Origin: Cohaesibacter intestini
Lineage (GTDB): Bacteria > Pseudomonadota > Alphaproteobacteria > Rhizobiales > Cohaesibacteraceae
Length of the DNA stretch: 64,000 nucleotides
Direction of reading: 5' to 3'
Assembly (NCBI RefSeq): GCF_003324485.1
Contig: NZ_QODK01000006.1
Location: 124,001-188,000, forward strand
Shown here: positions 1 to 9,066 of the stretch, in pieces
Numbering within the stretch: position 1 is the first letter of the stretch
Layout: each line of letters begins with the position of its first letter
Notes under the pieces: generated by a model
What the model saw: only the letters and a program-made list of their open reading frames with translations
Told to the model about the DNA's origin: nothing
Databases searched by the model: none
Translations under genes and position numbers: made by a program

Positions 1-783
1 CTGATCCTGTCCAAGGACGGCACGTCGCCGGCCACCGTTGCCAAGCAACTGGTGGAGCGCGGTCTTGAGCAAGCGTCCATTTCGGTGCTCGAGCATCTGG
101 GTGGTGATGAGGAAAAGATCATTGCCAGCAACGCCACGGCCATTGCTGCGGGAGGCGACGCGTTCCGCTTTGCCGATCTCAATGTGATCGCCGTGTCTCT
201 GCCGCAGGAAATGCCTTTCTGGCTGCCGGTTACACCGGGCCTGCCCGACGATGCCTTTGATCATGACGGCAAAATGACCAAACGGGATATTCGCGCCAGT
301 GCAATGGCCAAGCTCGCCCCGCGCCCCAATGCGCTTTTGTGGGATGTGGGCACGGGCTGTGGCTCAATCGCCATTGAGTGGCTGCGGGCCCATCCGACCT
401 GCCGCGCTGTTGGCATCGAACCTCAGGAAAAGCGGCGCGCCTATGCGCTTCACAATGCCGAAATGCTGGGCGTGCCCCATTTGCGGCTGCTAAATGGCAC
501 AGCCCCTGATGGTTTGCGCGGTGAAGAAGCCCCCGACGCGATTTTCATTGGTGGCGGGCTGAGTGCCGACGTCGTCAATTTCTGTCTCAAGGCCTTGAAG
601 CCCGGTGGTCGTCTGGTGGCCCATGCGGTCACGCTGGGCTCCGAACAACTCCTGCTCAATCTTTATCAAAGCCATGGTGGTGATTTGACCCGTCTGTCGA
701 TCGCCAAAGCGGAGCCGGTTGGCCCGCTTCATGGCTGGAAATCTGCAATGCCCGTGACCCAATGGGTCTTTCTCAAACAATAG
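1..783 (+). CDS. cobL: Precorrin-6Y C5,15-methyltransferase (decarboxylating), 3' part
   Basis: The reading frame is open from base 1, so the start lies outside the window; 260 codons and a TAG stop remain. CobL methylates C5 and C15 of precorrin-6B and decarboxylates the ring-C acetate to give precorrin-8 in cytosolic B12 synthesis. The first ~85 visible residues are the end of the tetrapyrrole-methylase half, including a conserved-looking stretch ending PGLPDDAF. The rest is the CbiT-like class I SAM methyltransferase, with glycine motif VGTGCGS at visible residues 116-122 and an acidic strand end (VGIEP) after it. It leads a same-strand run into cobI, 38 nt downstream. Family assignment is firm; total length cannot be given. 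Confidence 0.93.
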   Translation: MILSKDGTSPATVAKQLVERGLEQASISVLEHLGGDEEKIIASNATAIAAGGDAFRFADLNVIAVSLPQEMPFWLPVTPGLPDDAFDHDGKMTKRDIRASAMAKLAPRPNALLWDVGTGCGSIAIEWLRAHPTCRAVGIEPQEKRRAYALHNAEMLGVPHLRLLNGTAPDGLRGEEAPDAIFIGGGLSADVVNFCLKALKPGGRLVAHAVTLGSEQLLLNLYQSHGGDLTRLSIAKAEPVGPLHGWKSAMPVTQWVFLKQ

Positions 784-821
784 ATGTGTCCTCCCAAGAC
801 CAGTTGATCGAAGAGAAAACA

Positions 822-1541
822 ATGAACAAGAATGGTAATGGCAAACTTTATGGGGTCGGCGTTGGCCCCGGTGACCCGGAACTGATCAGCCTGAAGGCTG
901 CCCGATTGATTTCTGCAGCCGACATTGTGGCCTATCCCGCACCAGAAGGCGGAGAAAGCTTCGCCCGGTCGATCGCGAAGGCCCATATTTCCACCGCTTG
1001 CGTCGAAATCGAAATGCCGGTGCCCATGAAAACCGAGCGCTTCCCAGCCCAGACGGTCTATGACGCAGGCGCCAAGGATATTGCCGAGCATTTGCGCGCC
1101 GGTCGCGACGTGGTGGTTCTGTGTGAGGGCGACCCCTTCTTCTATGGCAGCTTCATGTATTTGCATGATCGCCTGCATGATGAGTTCGAAATTGAAATCG
1201 TCTCTGGCGTCTCCTCGCTGGTGGCGTGCGCTGGTCGTCTGGCCCAGCCGTTGGCTGGTCGCAACGATGTGCTGACCATTCTGCCCGGACCGATGGAAAG
1301 CGACGAGTTGGAACGCCGTCTGGCAATGGGTGGGTCCTTTGTCATCATCAAGGTTGGTCGCCATATGCCACGCATCCGCGCCATCCTTGAAAAGCATGGT
1401 CTGTTGGCCAATGCCGGTTATGTTGAACGCGCCACATTGCCAACGGAAAAGGTCATGCGCCTTGCCGATGTTGATGACAGCTGCGTGCCTTATTTCTCAA
1501 TGATCCTCATTTATGACGGAGGCGAAGCATGGAAAAAGTAA
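822..1541 (+). CDS. cobI: Precorrin-2 C20-methyltransferase
   Basis: CobI transfers a methyl group from SAM to C20 of precorrin-2, giving precorrin-3A. The 239-residue product is a single tetrapyrrole-methylase (class III SAM methyltransferase) domain of the usual size. It opens with the family P-loop-like motif GVGVGPGDPE and carries VLCEGDPFFYGS and a mid-protein GVSSL segment expected of the fold. I chose the ATG at 822. An upstream in-frame ATG at 762 would overlap the end of cobL and add 20 residues unlike the family. The 3' end overlaps the start of the next gene by 13 nt, so the two are probably translationally coupled. Confidence 0.95.
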   Translation: MNKNGNGKLYGVGVGPGDPELISLKAARLISAADIVAYPAPEGGESFARSIAKAHISTACVEIEMPVPMKTERFPAQTVYDAGAKDIAEHLRAGRDVVVLCEGDPFFYGSFMYLHDRLHDEFEIEIVSGVSSLVACAGRLAQPLAGRNDVLTILPGPMESDELERRLAMGGSFVIIKVGRHMPRIRAILEKHGLLANAGYVERATLPTEKVMRLADVDDSCVPYFSMILIYDGGEAWKK

Positions 1542-3382
1542 ATCGCACCAATGTGATCGTCTGTGTCACTTCGGGCACGGCGGACCTCGCCAAATCGATC
1601 CGCAAGATCCTGCAAGGGGCGGGTGAAGTGGCCCTTGTCCACGGCAAGGAAGGCACCGATGGCGTGGATCAGGTCTTTTCTGACAGCATTCTTCACATTC
1701 GCTCCCTGTTTGCAGAAGGCAAGAATGTCATTGCCATTTGCGCCAGCGGCATTGTCATCCGGGCTGTTGCGCCTTTGCTCGACAGCAAGTTTGATGAACC
1801 CGCTGTTCTGTCCGTCTCTCGTGATGGGGCCTCTGTGGTGCCGTTGCTGGGTGGCCATCATGGCTCGAACGATCTGGCCCGCCTGATTGCGGAAGGATTG
1901 AAGTCCCACGCCGCTGTCACCACCGCTGGCGATTGTAAGTTCAGCATGGCAATTGATCATCCGCCAAAAGGCTGGAAGCTGCAAAATGCTCGCGCTGCAG
2001 GCCCGCTGATGGCCCGCATGGTCAATGGTGAAGCGGTTTCGGTTGCCGAAGGCCTTGATTGGGTCAAGAAAGACAAGTTGACCCTTGCCGACGACGCTGC
2101 CATCCGCCTTGAAAATAGTGTGAAGAAAGCCTCTGGCGCAGATGCGCTGGTCTATAGCGCCCAGAAGCTGGTGCTTGGGGTTGGCTGTGAGCGCGGCGTT
2201 GCAGCCGAGCATCTGATCGACCACATTACCAAGGTGCTGGACGACAACAATCTGGCCGTTGAAGCTTTGGGTTTGATTGCGTCCATCGACGTGAAAATGG
2301 ATGAAGCAGCCATTCATGCGGCAGCCAAGCATTTTGGCGTCCCTGCCCGCTTCTTCCCTGCGGCGGAGCTTGAAGCCCAGAAAGATCGTCTGGCCAATCC
2401 ATCCGATGTGGTTTTCTCGGAAGTTGGTTGCCATGGGGTGGCCGAAGGCGCTGCCTTGGCAGCAGTTGGGGCTTGCGGTTCCCTGCTGGTCGAGAAAGTC
2501 AAATCCGACAAAGCCACTTGTGCTGTTGGCATGGCGGTCGCTCCGTTCGTTGGCGATCTGCCGGGCAAAGCGCGCGGTCGTCTGTCTGTGGTCGGCATTG
2601 GGCCGGGCCAGTCGGAATGGCGCACGCCAGAAGCCACCAACCGGATTGCCGAAGCTGAAGAGCTGGTTGGCTATGGTTTTTATATCGACCTGCTTGGCCC
2701 GCTGGGTGAAGGCAAATCGCGCAGCGACTTCCCGCTGGGTGGCGAAGAAGATCGGTGCCGCTATGCGCTCGAGCAGGCAGGCAAAGGCAAAAATGTTGCC
2801 CTCATCTGCTCTGGCGACGCTGGCATCTATGCCATGGGCGCACTGGTGATGGAATTGCTCGACCGCGAAGCTGACAATGGTGGCGTGTCGGACGATGCCA
2901 AACGGGTTGAGCTGATCAATGTGCCGGGCATTTCGGCGCTTCAGGCCGCTTCTGTGCGGTTTGGTGCCATTCTCGGCCATGACTTCTGCACCGTGTCCCT
3001 GTCGGATCTGCTGACCCCTTGGGAAACCATCGAACAACGCCTTGAAGCGGTGGCTTTGGGTGACTTTGTGGTGGCCTTCTATAACCCGGTCTCAATGAAA
3101 CGTCGGACCCAGCTGGCCCGTGCCAAGGAAATTCTGCTGACCAAGCGTCCGCCGGAAACCCCTGTATTGCTGGCCTCCAGCCTGGGCCGTCCGCAGGAAA
3201 ATCTGCGCATTCGTACGCTTGGCGAGCTGGAAGTGGATGAAGTCGACATGATGACCGTTGTGTTGGTTGGCTCGTCCCAGTCCCGCATTTTGCAGAACGG
3301 CGACCGGTCGGTCGGTGACAATGGCTGGATGGCCTATACACCGCGCGGCTATGCCAAACGCATCGACGCCGACAAAGAATGA
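1529..3382 (+). CDS. cobJ: CbiG / precorrin-3B C17-methyltransferase (CobJ) fusion
   Basis: A 617-residue fusion. Residues about 5-345 look like CbiG (central GGHHGSN motif, then a CobE/CbiG C-terminal domain with VGCERG and SEVGCHGVAEGAAL). Residues about 352-610 are a tetrapyrrole methylase of the CobJ/CbiH type with VVGIGPG near 354-360 and VALICSGDAGIYAMG. CobJ makes the ring-contracted precorrin-4 by C17 methylation. CbiG opens the delta-lactone of cobalt-precorrin-5A in the anaerobic route and its role beside CobJ is less clear. Fused CbiG-CobJ/CbiH proteins are known, so this is probably not a frameshift artefact. The start overlaps cobI by 13 nt and cobM follows after 59 nt. Confidence 0.92.
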   Translation: MEKVNRTNVIVCVTSGTADLAKSIRKILQGAGEVALVHGKEGTDGVDQVFSDSILHIRSLFAEGKNVIAICASGIVIRAVAPLLDSKFDEPAVLSVSRDGASVVPLLGGHHGSNDLARLIAEGLKSHAAVTTAGDCKFSMAIDHPPKGWKLQNARAAGPLMARMVNGEAVSVAEGLDWVKKDKLTLADDAAIRLENSVKKASGADALVYSAQKLVLGVGCERGVAAEHLIDHITKVLDDNNLAVEALGLIASIDVKMDEAAIHAAAKHFGVPARFFPAAELEAQKDRLANPSDVVFSEVGCHGVAEGAALAAVGACGSLLVEKVKSDKATCAVGMAVAPFVGDLPGKARGRLSVVGIGPGQSEWRTPEATNRIAEAEELVGYGFYIDLLGPLGEGKSRSDFPLGGEEDRCRYALEQAGKGKNVALICSGDAGIYAMGALVMELLDREADNGGVSDDAKRVELINVPGISALQAASVRFGAILGHDFCTVSLSDLLTPWETIEQRLEAVALGDFVVAFYNPVSMKRRTQLARAKEILLTKRPPETPVLLASSLGRPQENLRIRTLGELEVDEVDMMTVVLVGSSQSRILQNGDRSVGDNGWMAYTPRGYAKRIDADKE

Positions 3383-3441
3383 AACATGGACAGGAGACGG
3401 GCGGCAATTGCCCTCTCCCATCCCCTGACAGGAATTGAAAC

Positions 3442-4224
3442 ATGACAGTCTATTTCATTGGCGCCGGTCCCGGTGCGCCTGACCTCATCACCGTTCGTGG
3501 CCTCAAGCTGATCCAGTCTTGCCCGGTCTGCCTTTATGCCGGTTCGCTGGTGCCTGAATCCACCGTTGCTGAAGCTCCAGATGGCGCTTTGGTCAAGGAT
3601 ACGGCTCCGATGCATCTCGACGAGATCATTGCTGACATCAAGGAAGCCCATGACAAGGGTCAGGATGTGGCCCGGGTCCATTCTGGCGACCCATCAATCT
3701 ATGGCGCGATTGCTGAGCAGATCCGCCGCCTTGATGACCTTGGCATTCCATTTGAAGTGGTACCAGGTGTGCCAGCCTTTGCTGCTGCGGCGGCTGCTTT
3801 GGGGACCGAGTTGACCGTACCGGGCATTGCCCAGACCATCATTCTAACCCGCACCGCAATGAAGTCTTCTTCCATGCCGGAAGGGGAAAGCCTCGATAAA
3901 CTGGGCGCATCTGGTGCGACCTTGGCCATTCATCTCTCGGTCCGCAACATCCCGCAGATCGAGCGTGACCTGATCCCGCATTATGGCGAAGATTGCCCGG
4001 CTGTGGTTGCTTATCGCGTCGGCTGGCCAGACCAGTCCTTCATTCGCGGCACCTTGTCTACGATCCGCAAGAAAGTGCGCGAGGCCAAAATCACCCGCAC
4101 GGCATTGATCCTTGTCGGTCCGGCCATGGGTGCCAAGGGGTTTGCCGATTCCAAACTCTATGACGCTGACTTCTCGCATGTCCTGCGGGTGGGAACAAAG
4201 GGCGCAGTCGAAGACGACGCGTAA
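3442..4224 (+). CDS. cobM: Precorrin-4 C11-methyltransferase
   Basis: CobM methylates C11 of precorrin-4 to give precorrin-5. The 260-residue protein is one tetrapyrrole-methylase domain of normal length. It starts with FIGAGPGAPDLITVRG, has ARVHSGDPSIYGAI for the substrate/SAM pocket, and contains the family stretch VPGVPAFAAAAAALG. An AGGA-type ribosome site (acaggaattgaaac) precedes the ATG. It is the last gene of the rightward cobL-cobI-cobJ-cobM run and is followed by a strong hairpin terminator. The next genes, cobB and cobA, face the other way. Confidence 0.96.
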   Translation: MTVYFIGAGPGAPDLITVRGLKLIQSCPVCLYAGSLVPESTVAEAPDGALVKDTAPMHLDEIIADIKEAHDKGQDVARVHSGDPSIYGAIAEQIRRLDDLGIPFEVVPGVPAFAAAAAALGTELTVPGIAQTIILTRTAMKSSSMPEGESLDKLGASGATLAIHLSVRNIPQIERDLIPHYGEDCPAVVAYRVGWPDQSFIRGTLSTIRKKVREAKITRTALILVGPAMGAKGFADSKLYDADFSHVLRVGTKGAVEDDA

Positions 4225-4279
4225 AGCGGAAACCATCGAAAACCAGCAACGTTTTATGGGAACCAACTTCGACGCCCGG

Positions 4280-4310
4280 CCCCGGTGAGTTTTCTCTCCG
4301 GGGTTTTTTT
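4280..4310 (+). terminator. Rho-independent terminator after cobM
   Basis: A ten-position stem (4280-4289 with 4294-4303) has a single U-U mismatch and a TTTT loop, and is followed by seven T residues. It sits 56 nt after the cobM stop, so it should end the rightward cob transcript. Confidence 0.88.
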
Positions 4311-4380
4311 ACTCGCATGCCAGCGTTGGTCGTGCGTGAAACTGAAATGGTGCCGCGCAATCAAACGAAAACGGCCAATA

Positions 4381-4413
4381 AAAAGGGTCAACTCATCTGA
4401 GCTGACCCTTTTT
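4381..4413. terminator. Bidirectional hairpin between convergent cobM and cobB
   Basis: An almost perfect inverted repeat (4381-4394 with 4399-4412, one A-C mismatch, four-base loop) is flanked by A-run and T-run, so it can stop transcription from either side. It lies between the ends of cobM and cobB. Confidence 0.8.
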
Positions 4414-4457
4414 GTGTAATTTTGACTGCGGCGCGGGGCATCTTCAGGTTTGAAGTC

Positions 4458-5792
4458 TCACGAATCTGCGTAACTTGGAGCGATGATATGGGCAAAGGAT
4501 CCGTGCACCGATCCGACCTTTTGCCCCATGGCACCAACATCGCGACCCGTGGCTGCTTTCGCGTCGAACAGCGGCTCGGCCTCTCCCATCCAGGTGATCT
4601 GGGAGAAGTGGAACTCGTGGGCATTCAGGTCCTGTGGCCACGGTAAGTTTGATTTGTGACTAAGTTTTCTATAGCCTAATTTTAACTTAGGCTTATTAAA
4701 ACTTGTGCTGATTGGCAGAAGGTCCAACATCGGGAATGCGACACCCTCTTTCGAGGTGATCTCACGCCCCAGCACCATATAGCCCCCGCATTCGCCAAAG
4801 ATCAGGATATTGGCTTTAGCAGCAGCCTTCATGCTGGCCTTGAAATGGCTGGCAGCATCCAGCTGTTCAAGATAAAGTTCGGGGTAGCCGCCGGGCAGAT
4901 AAATTGCATCGGCCTCAGGATTTGGAATTTCGTCGGCAAGCGGAGAAAAGAACGAGATTTCAGCACCTTGTTCCCGCCACTCAGAAATCAGATGAGGATA
5001 GATGAAGGTAAAGGCAGCATCCTTGGCGATGGCAATATGGCGCCCCAAAGGGGCCAACATGTGGTCGGGACCTGCTGACGCATGTTCATTGGCCAGCGCG
5101 CCTGTCTCGGCGATCGACAGCATGTGATCAAGGTCGACATATTGACCTACATGGTCGGCGATGCGATCAATTTTGTTGGACAATTCATGATGCTCGCTGG
5201 CCTGCACCAGCCCCAAATGCCGAGAAGGCAACGACAGATCATCCGACACGCGCACTGCGCCGACCACCGGGATGCCGATCTTGTCAAAGGAATCGCGCAG
5301 CATGCCTTCATGGATTTCGCTGCCAACACGATTGAGAATAACGCCGCCAATGGTGACATTTGGGTCATGCATCTTGATGCCATTGGCGATGGCGGCTGCG
5401 GTTTGCGCCTGCCCCTTGACGTCCAGTACCAAAATAACCGGCAGGTTGAGGATCCGGGCGAGCGACGCCGTTGACCCCTGCCCGTTGGCCGCGCCGTCAA
5501 ACAGGCCCATCACGCCTTCGACAAACAGCATATCAAAGCCCTTGGCCTGCTTGTGACTGCGCGTACGCAACGCCTCTGGCGCCATCGCCCAAGGATCGAG
5601 ATTGATGGAGGGACGGCCAGACGCAACCGCATGAAAGGCCGGATCAATATAATCCGGCCCGGTTTTCGCCGGCGCCACCTTCAAACCCTTGCGGATGAAG
5701 AGCCGCTGAAGGCCGAGCGACAGGGTTGTTTTGCCTGAATTGGAACTGCTTGCCGCCAAAATCAGACCGGGTGTGCCTGTCATTGGCCTCAT
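4458..5792 (-). CDS. cobB: Cobyrinic acid a,c-diamide synthase (glutamine-hydrolysing)
   Basis: CobB/CbiA amidates the a and c acetate side chains of (hydrogeno)cobyrinic acid with ATP and glutamine. The 444-residue protein has an N-terminal dethiobiotin-synthetase-like domain with P-loop SSSNSGKTTLS near residues 15-25 and KTGPDYIDP after it. A C-terminal class I glutamine amidotransferase-like domain follows, with the nucleophile Cys335 in FGECGGYM and the TSFNKPKLKLGYR block. ATG at 5792 overlaps the cobA stop as ATGA, so translation is coupled to cobA; a second ATG at 5783 is possible. About 4643-4712, inside the gene, is clearly AT-rich against its surroundings and contains a 7-bp inverted repeat. 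Confidence 0.95.
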   Translation of the reverse strand: MRPMTGTPGLILAASSSNSGKTTLSLGLQRLFIRKGLKVAPAKTGPDYIDPAFHAVASGRPSINLDPWAMAPEALRTRSHKQAKGFDMLFVEGVMGLFDGAANGQGSTASLARILNLPVILVLDVKGQAQTAAAIANGIKMHDPNVTIGGVILNRVGSEIHEGMLRDSFDKIGIPVVGAVRVSDDLSLPSRHLGLVQASEHHELSNKIDRIADHVGQYVDLDHMLSIAETGALANEHASAGPDHMLAPLGRHIAIAKDAAFTFIYPHLISEWREQGAEISFFSPLADEIPNPEADAIYLPGGYPELYLEQLDAASHFKASMKAAAKANILIFGECGGYMVLGREITSKEGVAFPMLDLLPISTSFNKPKLKLGYRKLSHKSNLPWPQDLNAHEFHFSQITWMGEAEPLFDAKAATGRDVGAMGQKVGSVHGSFAHIIAPSYADS

Positions 5793-6667
5793 GCGTCTAC
5801 GGTCTCATGCAGAGCTGGCGCTGCCAGTGGATCGGAAATCAGCTCCTTGCCATATTGCACATGGCCGAGCCAATCGAGCCCTGCACGCAGTTTGACCACA
5901 TCGCCAATGACAAACAGGGCTGGTGGTGCAAGATCGGTTTTCTCAAGGTCTTCAACGATTTCACCAAGCGTGGATACCAGAATGCGCTGCTCCGGTGTGG
6001 TGGCATTGCACACAACAGCTGCCCCCTCTTCGGGCCGACGGCCACCAGCGATCAACTTATCGACGATTGAGCTTAGATGCTTCATGGCCATATACATGAC
6101 CAGGACCTGTGACCCCTTGGCCAGGGCATCCCAATCGAGCGCGGATGGCAATTCACCGGTCTGATCATGCCCGGTCAGGAAGGTGACCGACTGGTTTACT
6201 GCGCGGTGAGTCGCAGGGATACCCGCATAGCACAGCCCGCCAATGCCTGCCGTGATGCCCGGTACAATCCGGAACGGGACTTTCTCTTCGACCAACTGCA
6301 ACGCTTCTTCACCACCACGGCCGAAAATCAGGGGGTCCCCGCCTTTCAGACGCAGGACACGCTTGCCCTCTTTGGCAAGGGCGATCAGGCGTAGGTTGAT
6401 GTCCTTTTGCTTTGGTGAAGGCTTGCCGCCCCGCTTGCCAGCATATTCGGTCACGACGCCAGAGTGCGCCAAAGAGAGGATGGACTTATCGACCAAAGCG
6501 TCATACACGATCACATCAGCTTGCCGGATCGCATTGATGGCATGCAATGTCAACAAACCACGGTCACCGGGCCCCGCGCCCACGAGCCATACCCAGCCGG
6601 GAAGAAATTCCGGCATACCTTCAAAAAGGGACACACTGTCGGTATCGAGTTTCGGATCAGTCGACAT
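5789..6667 (-). CDS. cobA: Uroporphyrinogen-III C-methyltransferase
   Basis: CobA (SUMT) adds methyl groups at C2 and C7 of uroporphyrinogen III to make precorrin-2, the branch point to B12 and siroheme. The 292-residue protein has the family blocks LVGAGPGDRGLLTL, VYDALVD, RLKGGDPLIFGRGGEE, VPGITAG and YMAMKHL. The frame extends upstream to 6880, but ATG at 6667 is preceded by acaggaaataag, a good ribosome site. The longer form would run into the divergent cbiD start at 6732, so I use 6667. No siroheme-synthase (CysG) dehydrogenase domain is attached. The gene overlaps cobB (ATGA) and forms a two-gene leftward operon. Confidence 0.95.
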   Translation of the reverse strand: MSTDPKLDTDSVSLFEGMPEFLPGWVWLVGAGPGDRGLLTLHAINAIRQADVIVYDALVDKSILSLAHSGVVTEYAGKRGGKPSPKQKDINLRLIALAKEGKRVLRLKGGDPLIFGRGGEEALQLVEEKVPFRIVPGITAGIGGLCYAGIPATHRAVNQSVTFLTGHDQTGELPSALDWDALAKGSQVLVMYMAMKHLSSIVDKLIAGGRRPEEGAAVVCNATTPEQRILVSTLGEIVEDLEKTDLAPPALFVIGDVVKLRAGLDWLGHVQYGKELISDPLAAPALHETVDA

Positions 6668-6731
6668 CTTATTTCCTGTAATTTCATCTAAAGCGTGGTC
6701 ACCACGCTCATATGCGGTGTATATCTGAGCC

Positions 6732-7871
6732 ATGTCAGAAGTTGAAGAAAAACCAGAAGAAGGCACGGCACTGCGTAGAGGTTGGACGACTGGCGCATGT
6801 GCGACCGCAGCCACGAAGGCGGCGCTGACGGCCCTTGTCACTCGTGCTTTTCCTGACCCTGTAACTATCACTTTGCCCAAGGGTCAACAACCTGCCTTTA
6901 CGTTGAGCTTTGAGCGTCTTGAGGATGATCTAGCTCAAGTCGGTATCGTCAAAGATGCCGGCGATGACCCCGATGTAACCCACGGTGCCCTTGTGCTTTC
7001 TCAAGTAACTTGGGGCCTCCCCGGCTCAGGCGTTACCTTCAAGGCGGGTGATGGTGTAGGCATGGTGACACGCCCCGGATTACCGATTCCTGCCGGAGAA
7101 CCGGCCATCAATCCGGTACCACGGCAATTGATGCGCGAAGTGGTGATGAATTTATCACAAGAACATGGTTTCTCGCCAGATATCGAAATCACGATTTCGG
7201 TGCGGAATGGAGAAAAACTTGCCAAGAAAACATGGAACCCCAGACTGGGTATTGTCGGTGGTTTGTCCATCCTCGGCACGACGGGAATCGTTGTGCCCTT
7301 CTCCTGTTCGGCCTGGATCCATTCCATCCATCGCGGCATTGACGTGGCGCGCGCTGAAAAGCACGGGCATGTGACCGGCTGCACGGGATCGACTTCGGAA
7401 AAGGTGGTTTGCAGCCTCTATGACTTTCCCGATTTTGCCAAATTGGATATGGGCGATTTTGTCGGTGGCATGTTGAAATATCTGCGCAAAAATCCCATTC
7501 CACGCCTGACGATCGGCGGCGGCTTTGCCAAATTGTCGAAGCTGGCTCAGGGTCATATGGATTTGCATTCCGGCCGCAGTCAGGTGGATTTCGACTGGAT
7601 GGCAGACTTTCTGGCCGACATGGGGGCGGATGCTGGTTTGGTCGAGCGATCGCGCACAGCCAATACGGCAATGGCCATATTGGAAGACGCGGAACGGTGC
7701 GGTGTTGATGTCGCCGGGGCTGTTGCCTTGCGGGCGCAACAGGAAGCCTTGCGGATACTTCGCGATGCTCCGGTGGGAGTCGACATTGTTGTGGTGAGTC
7801 GTGATGGCCGATTGCTGGCACGCACCCCGGTCGCGATGCCAGAGCAACGCCAATCAAGCGATCCGGCATAG
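6732..7871 (+). CDS. cbiD: Cobalt-precorrin-5B C1-methyltransferase
   Basis: CbiD methylates C1 of cobalt-precorrin-5B. It is the non-homologous counterpart of CobF, and some alphaproteobacteria carry it in otherwise aerobic-looking gene sets. The 379-residue protein has the N-terminal signature RRGWTTGACATAATKAA, the GGLSILGTTGIVVPFS block in the middle and TIGGGFAKLSKLAQGHMDLHS-like sequence towards the C-terminus, all standard for CbiD. It is divergent from cobA across a 64-nt gap, so both promoters must lie in or next to that gap. No strong Shine-Dalgarno sequence is visible before the ATG. cobK follows closely. Confidence 0.95.
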   Translation: MSEVEEKPEEGTALRRGWTTGACATAATKAALTALVTRAFPDPVTITLPKGQQPAFTLSFERLEDDLAQVGIVKDAGDDPDVTHGALVLSQVTWGLPGSGVTFKAGDGVGMVTRPGLPIPAGEPAINPVPRQLMREVVMNLSQEHGFSPDIEITISVRNGEKLAKKTWNPRLGIVGGLSILGTTGIVVPFSCSAWIHSIHRGIDVARAEKHGHVTGCTGSTSEKVVCSLYDFPDFAKLDMGDFVGGMLKYLRKNPIPRLTIGGGFAKLSKLAQGHMDLHSGRSQVDFDWMADFLADMGADAGLVERSRTANTAMAILEDAERCGVDVAGAVALRAQQEALRILRDAPVGVDIVVVSRDGRLLARTPVAMPEQRQSSDPA

Positions 7872-7885
7872 GGTACGTGAACCAT

Positions 7886-8656
7886 ATGGGCAGAAGAATC
7901 CTCATACTGGGCGGCACGAGTGAAGCACGCGGACTGGTAAAGGGCTTGCTCGATGAAGGATTGCACGATGTCACCCTCTCTCTTGCCGGGGCCCTGGGAG
8001 ATGGGACAGAGGCATCCTTTCGCGATCGCCTGAAAAAGACCGATCTTTCCCGACTGTATATCAGAATTGGTGGTTTTGGCGGCCCTGATGGACTGTCTGC
8101 CTATCTGCAGACTGAAGCCATTGATTTGCTCATTGATGCGACACATCCCTATGCAGCGCAAATCAGCCACAATGCCCATCAGGCCGCCAACAGGTGTCAA
8201 ATAGGGTTTGTCCGTCTTGAGCGCCCCGCATGGGAGCCTCTTGCAGGAAAGAGCTGGATCGAAGCGAAAGACCTGAACGATGCGGCGACATGCATACCGC
8301 AGGGGGCGCGGGTTCTGTTGGCGGTCGGTCGACAATCCGCAAAGCCCTTTCAAGCCCGCACCGATTGTCATTTCCTCCTGCGTTCAATTGCGCCAGCCAA
8401 CGTTGTTGACTTCGGGGGCAACTTTTCCTTTTGCCAAGCCATGCCGGGCAAGACTATCGAAGAAGAAATCCAGCTTTTGCAAGAAAAAGAAATTTCTTGT
8501 CTTGTGACCAAGAATTCCGGTGCCAAGCGATCCTATCACAAGATAGCCGCGGCCCATGCACTTGGTTTGGATGTGGTCATGATCAAGCGTCCAATTCTGC
8601 CGGATTGTCGTATATTCAACAATTTGGACACCATACTTGACTGGCTGAAGGGCTGA
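7886..8656 (+). CDS. cobK: Precorrin-6A reductase
   Basis: CobK/CbiJ reduces the C18-C19 double bond of precorrin-6A with NADPH, giving precorrin-6B, the substrate of CobL. The protein (256 residues from the ATG) starts with the Rossmann-like ILILGGTSEARGL and has LIDATHPYAAQIS and LVTKNSGAKRSYHKI, both typical of the family. An in-frame GTG at 7877 is an alternative start, but the ATG at 7886 sits at a better distance from the AGGG at 7870-7873. The gene lies 14 nt after cbiD and is the last cob gene in the window. A 410-nt gene-free stretch follows. Confidence 0.93.
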   Translation: MGRRILILGGTSEARGLVKGLLDEGLHDVTLSLAGALGDGTEASFRDRLKKTDLSRLYIRIGGFGGPDGLSAYLQTEAIDLLIDATHPYAAQISHNAHQAANRCQIGFVRLERPAWEPLAGKSWIEAKDLNDAATCIPQGARVLLAVGRQSAKPFQARTDCHFLLRSIAPANVVDFGGNFSFCQAMPGKTIEEEIQLLQEKEISCLVTKNSGAKRSYHKIAAAHALGLDVVMIKRPILPDCRIFNNLDTILDWLKG

Positions 8657-9066
8657 CATTCGTCTGCAATATGCCTGAAAATTGCCTAAATTTATCGTTC
8701 AGCAGTGGCAAAATTTGTGGCAGAAGGCCCATATTTTGTCAGTTTGAGCGCTCCATTTCGGTTTTGATTGCATTGATACAAAAAGGTTAGATGTCGTTTT
8801 CCCTCTATATTTCATTGGGATAGCGCCCATTAGTCTTGGGTCAAATGGTATAAATTATTTCAATTTCATGAAACTTAGTTGCAGATGAAATTCTATTCTT
8901 CCGAAAACGTAATTCTTGATGTACTCTTTTCGTGTTGATTTTTCATCAGGCACCGGACATATGCGGATCGACGGAGAGGGTTTGTTGTTCTGGCGCTCGT
9001 GAAATAGACATCCCAACGTATATGAGGTGCGTAGGGGAAGGCCCACAAGTCAAAAGGAAATCGAAG
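8657..9066. other. Gene-free stretch; leader of the cold-shock gene
   Basis: This 410-nt stretch between cobK and cspA is AT-richer than the flanks and has no credible gene. An open frame from 8932 merely extends cspA upstream. Long structured 5' leaders are typical of cold-shock genes, so the right half is probably cspA promoter and untranslated leader. I cannot place the promoter. Confidence 0.5.

Noticed and set aside
1511-3037. 508-residue antisense open frame inside the cbiG/cobJ fusion
   Set aside because: Shadow of a well-supported gene; composition is the reverse complement of real coding sequence and no family is recognisable.
8932-9066. Upstream extension of the cold-shock open frame (45 extra residues)
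   Set aside because: The ribosome site and family start point to ATG 9067; cold-shock genes have long untranslated leaders.
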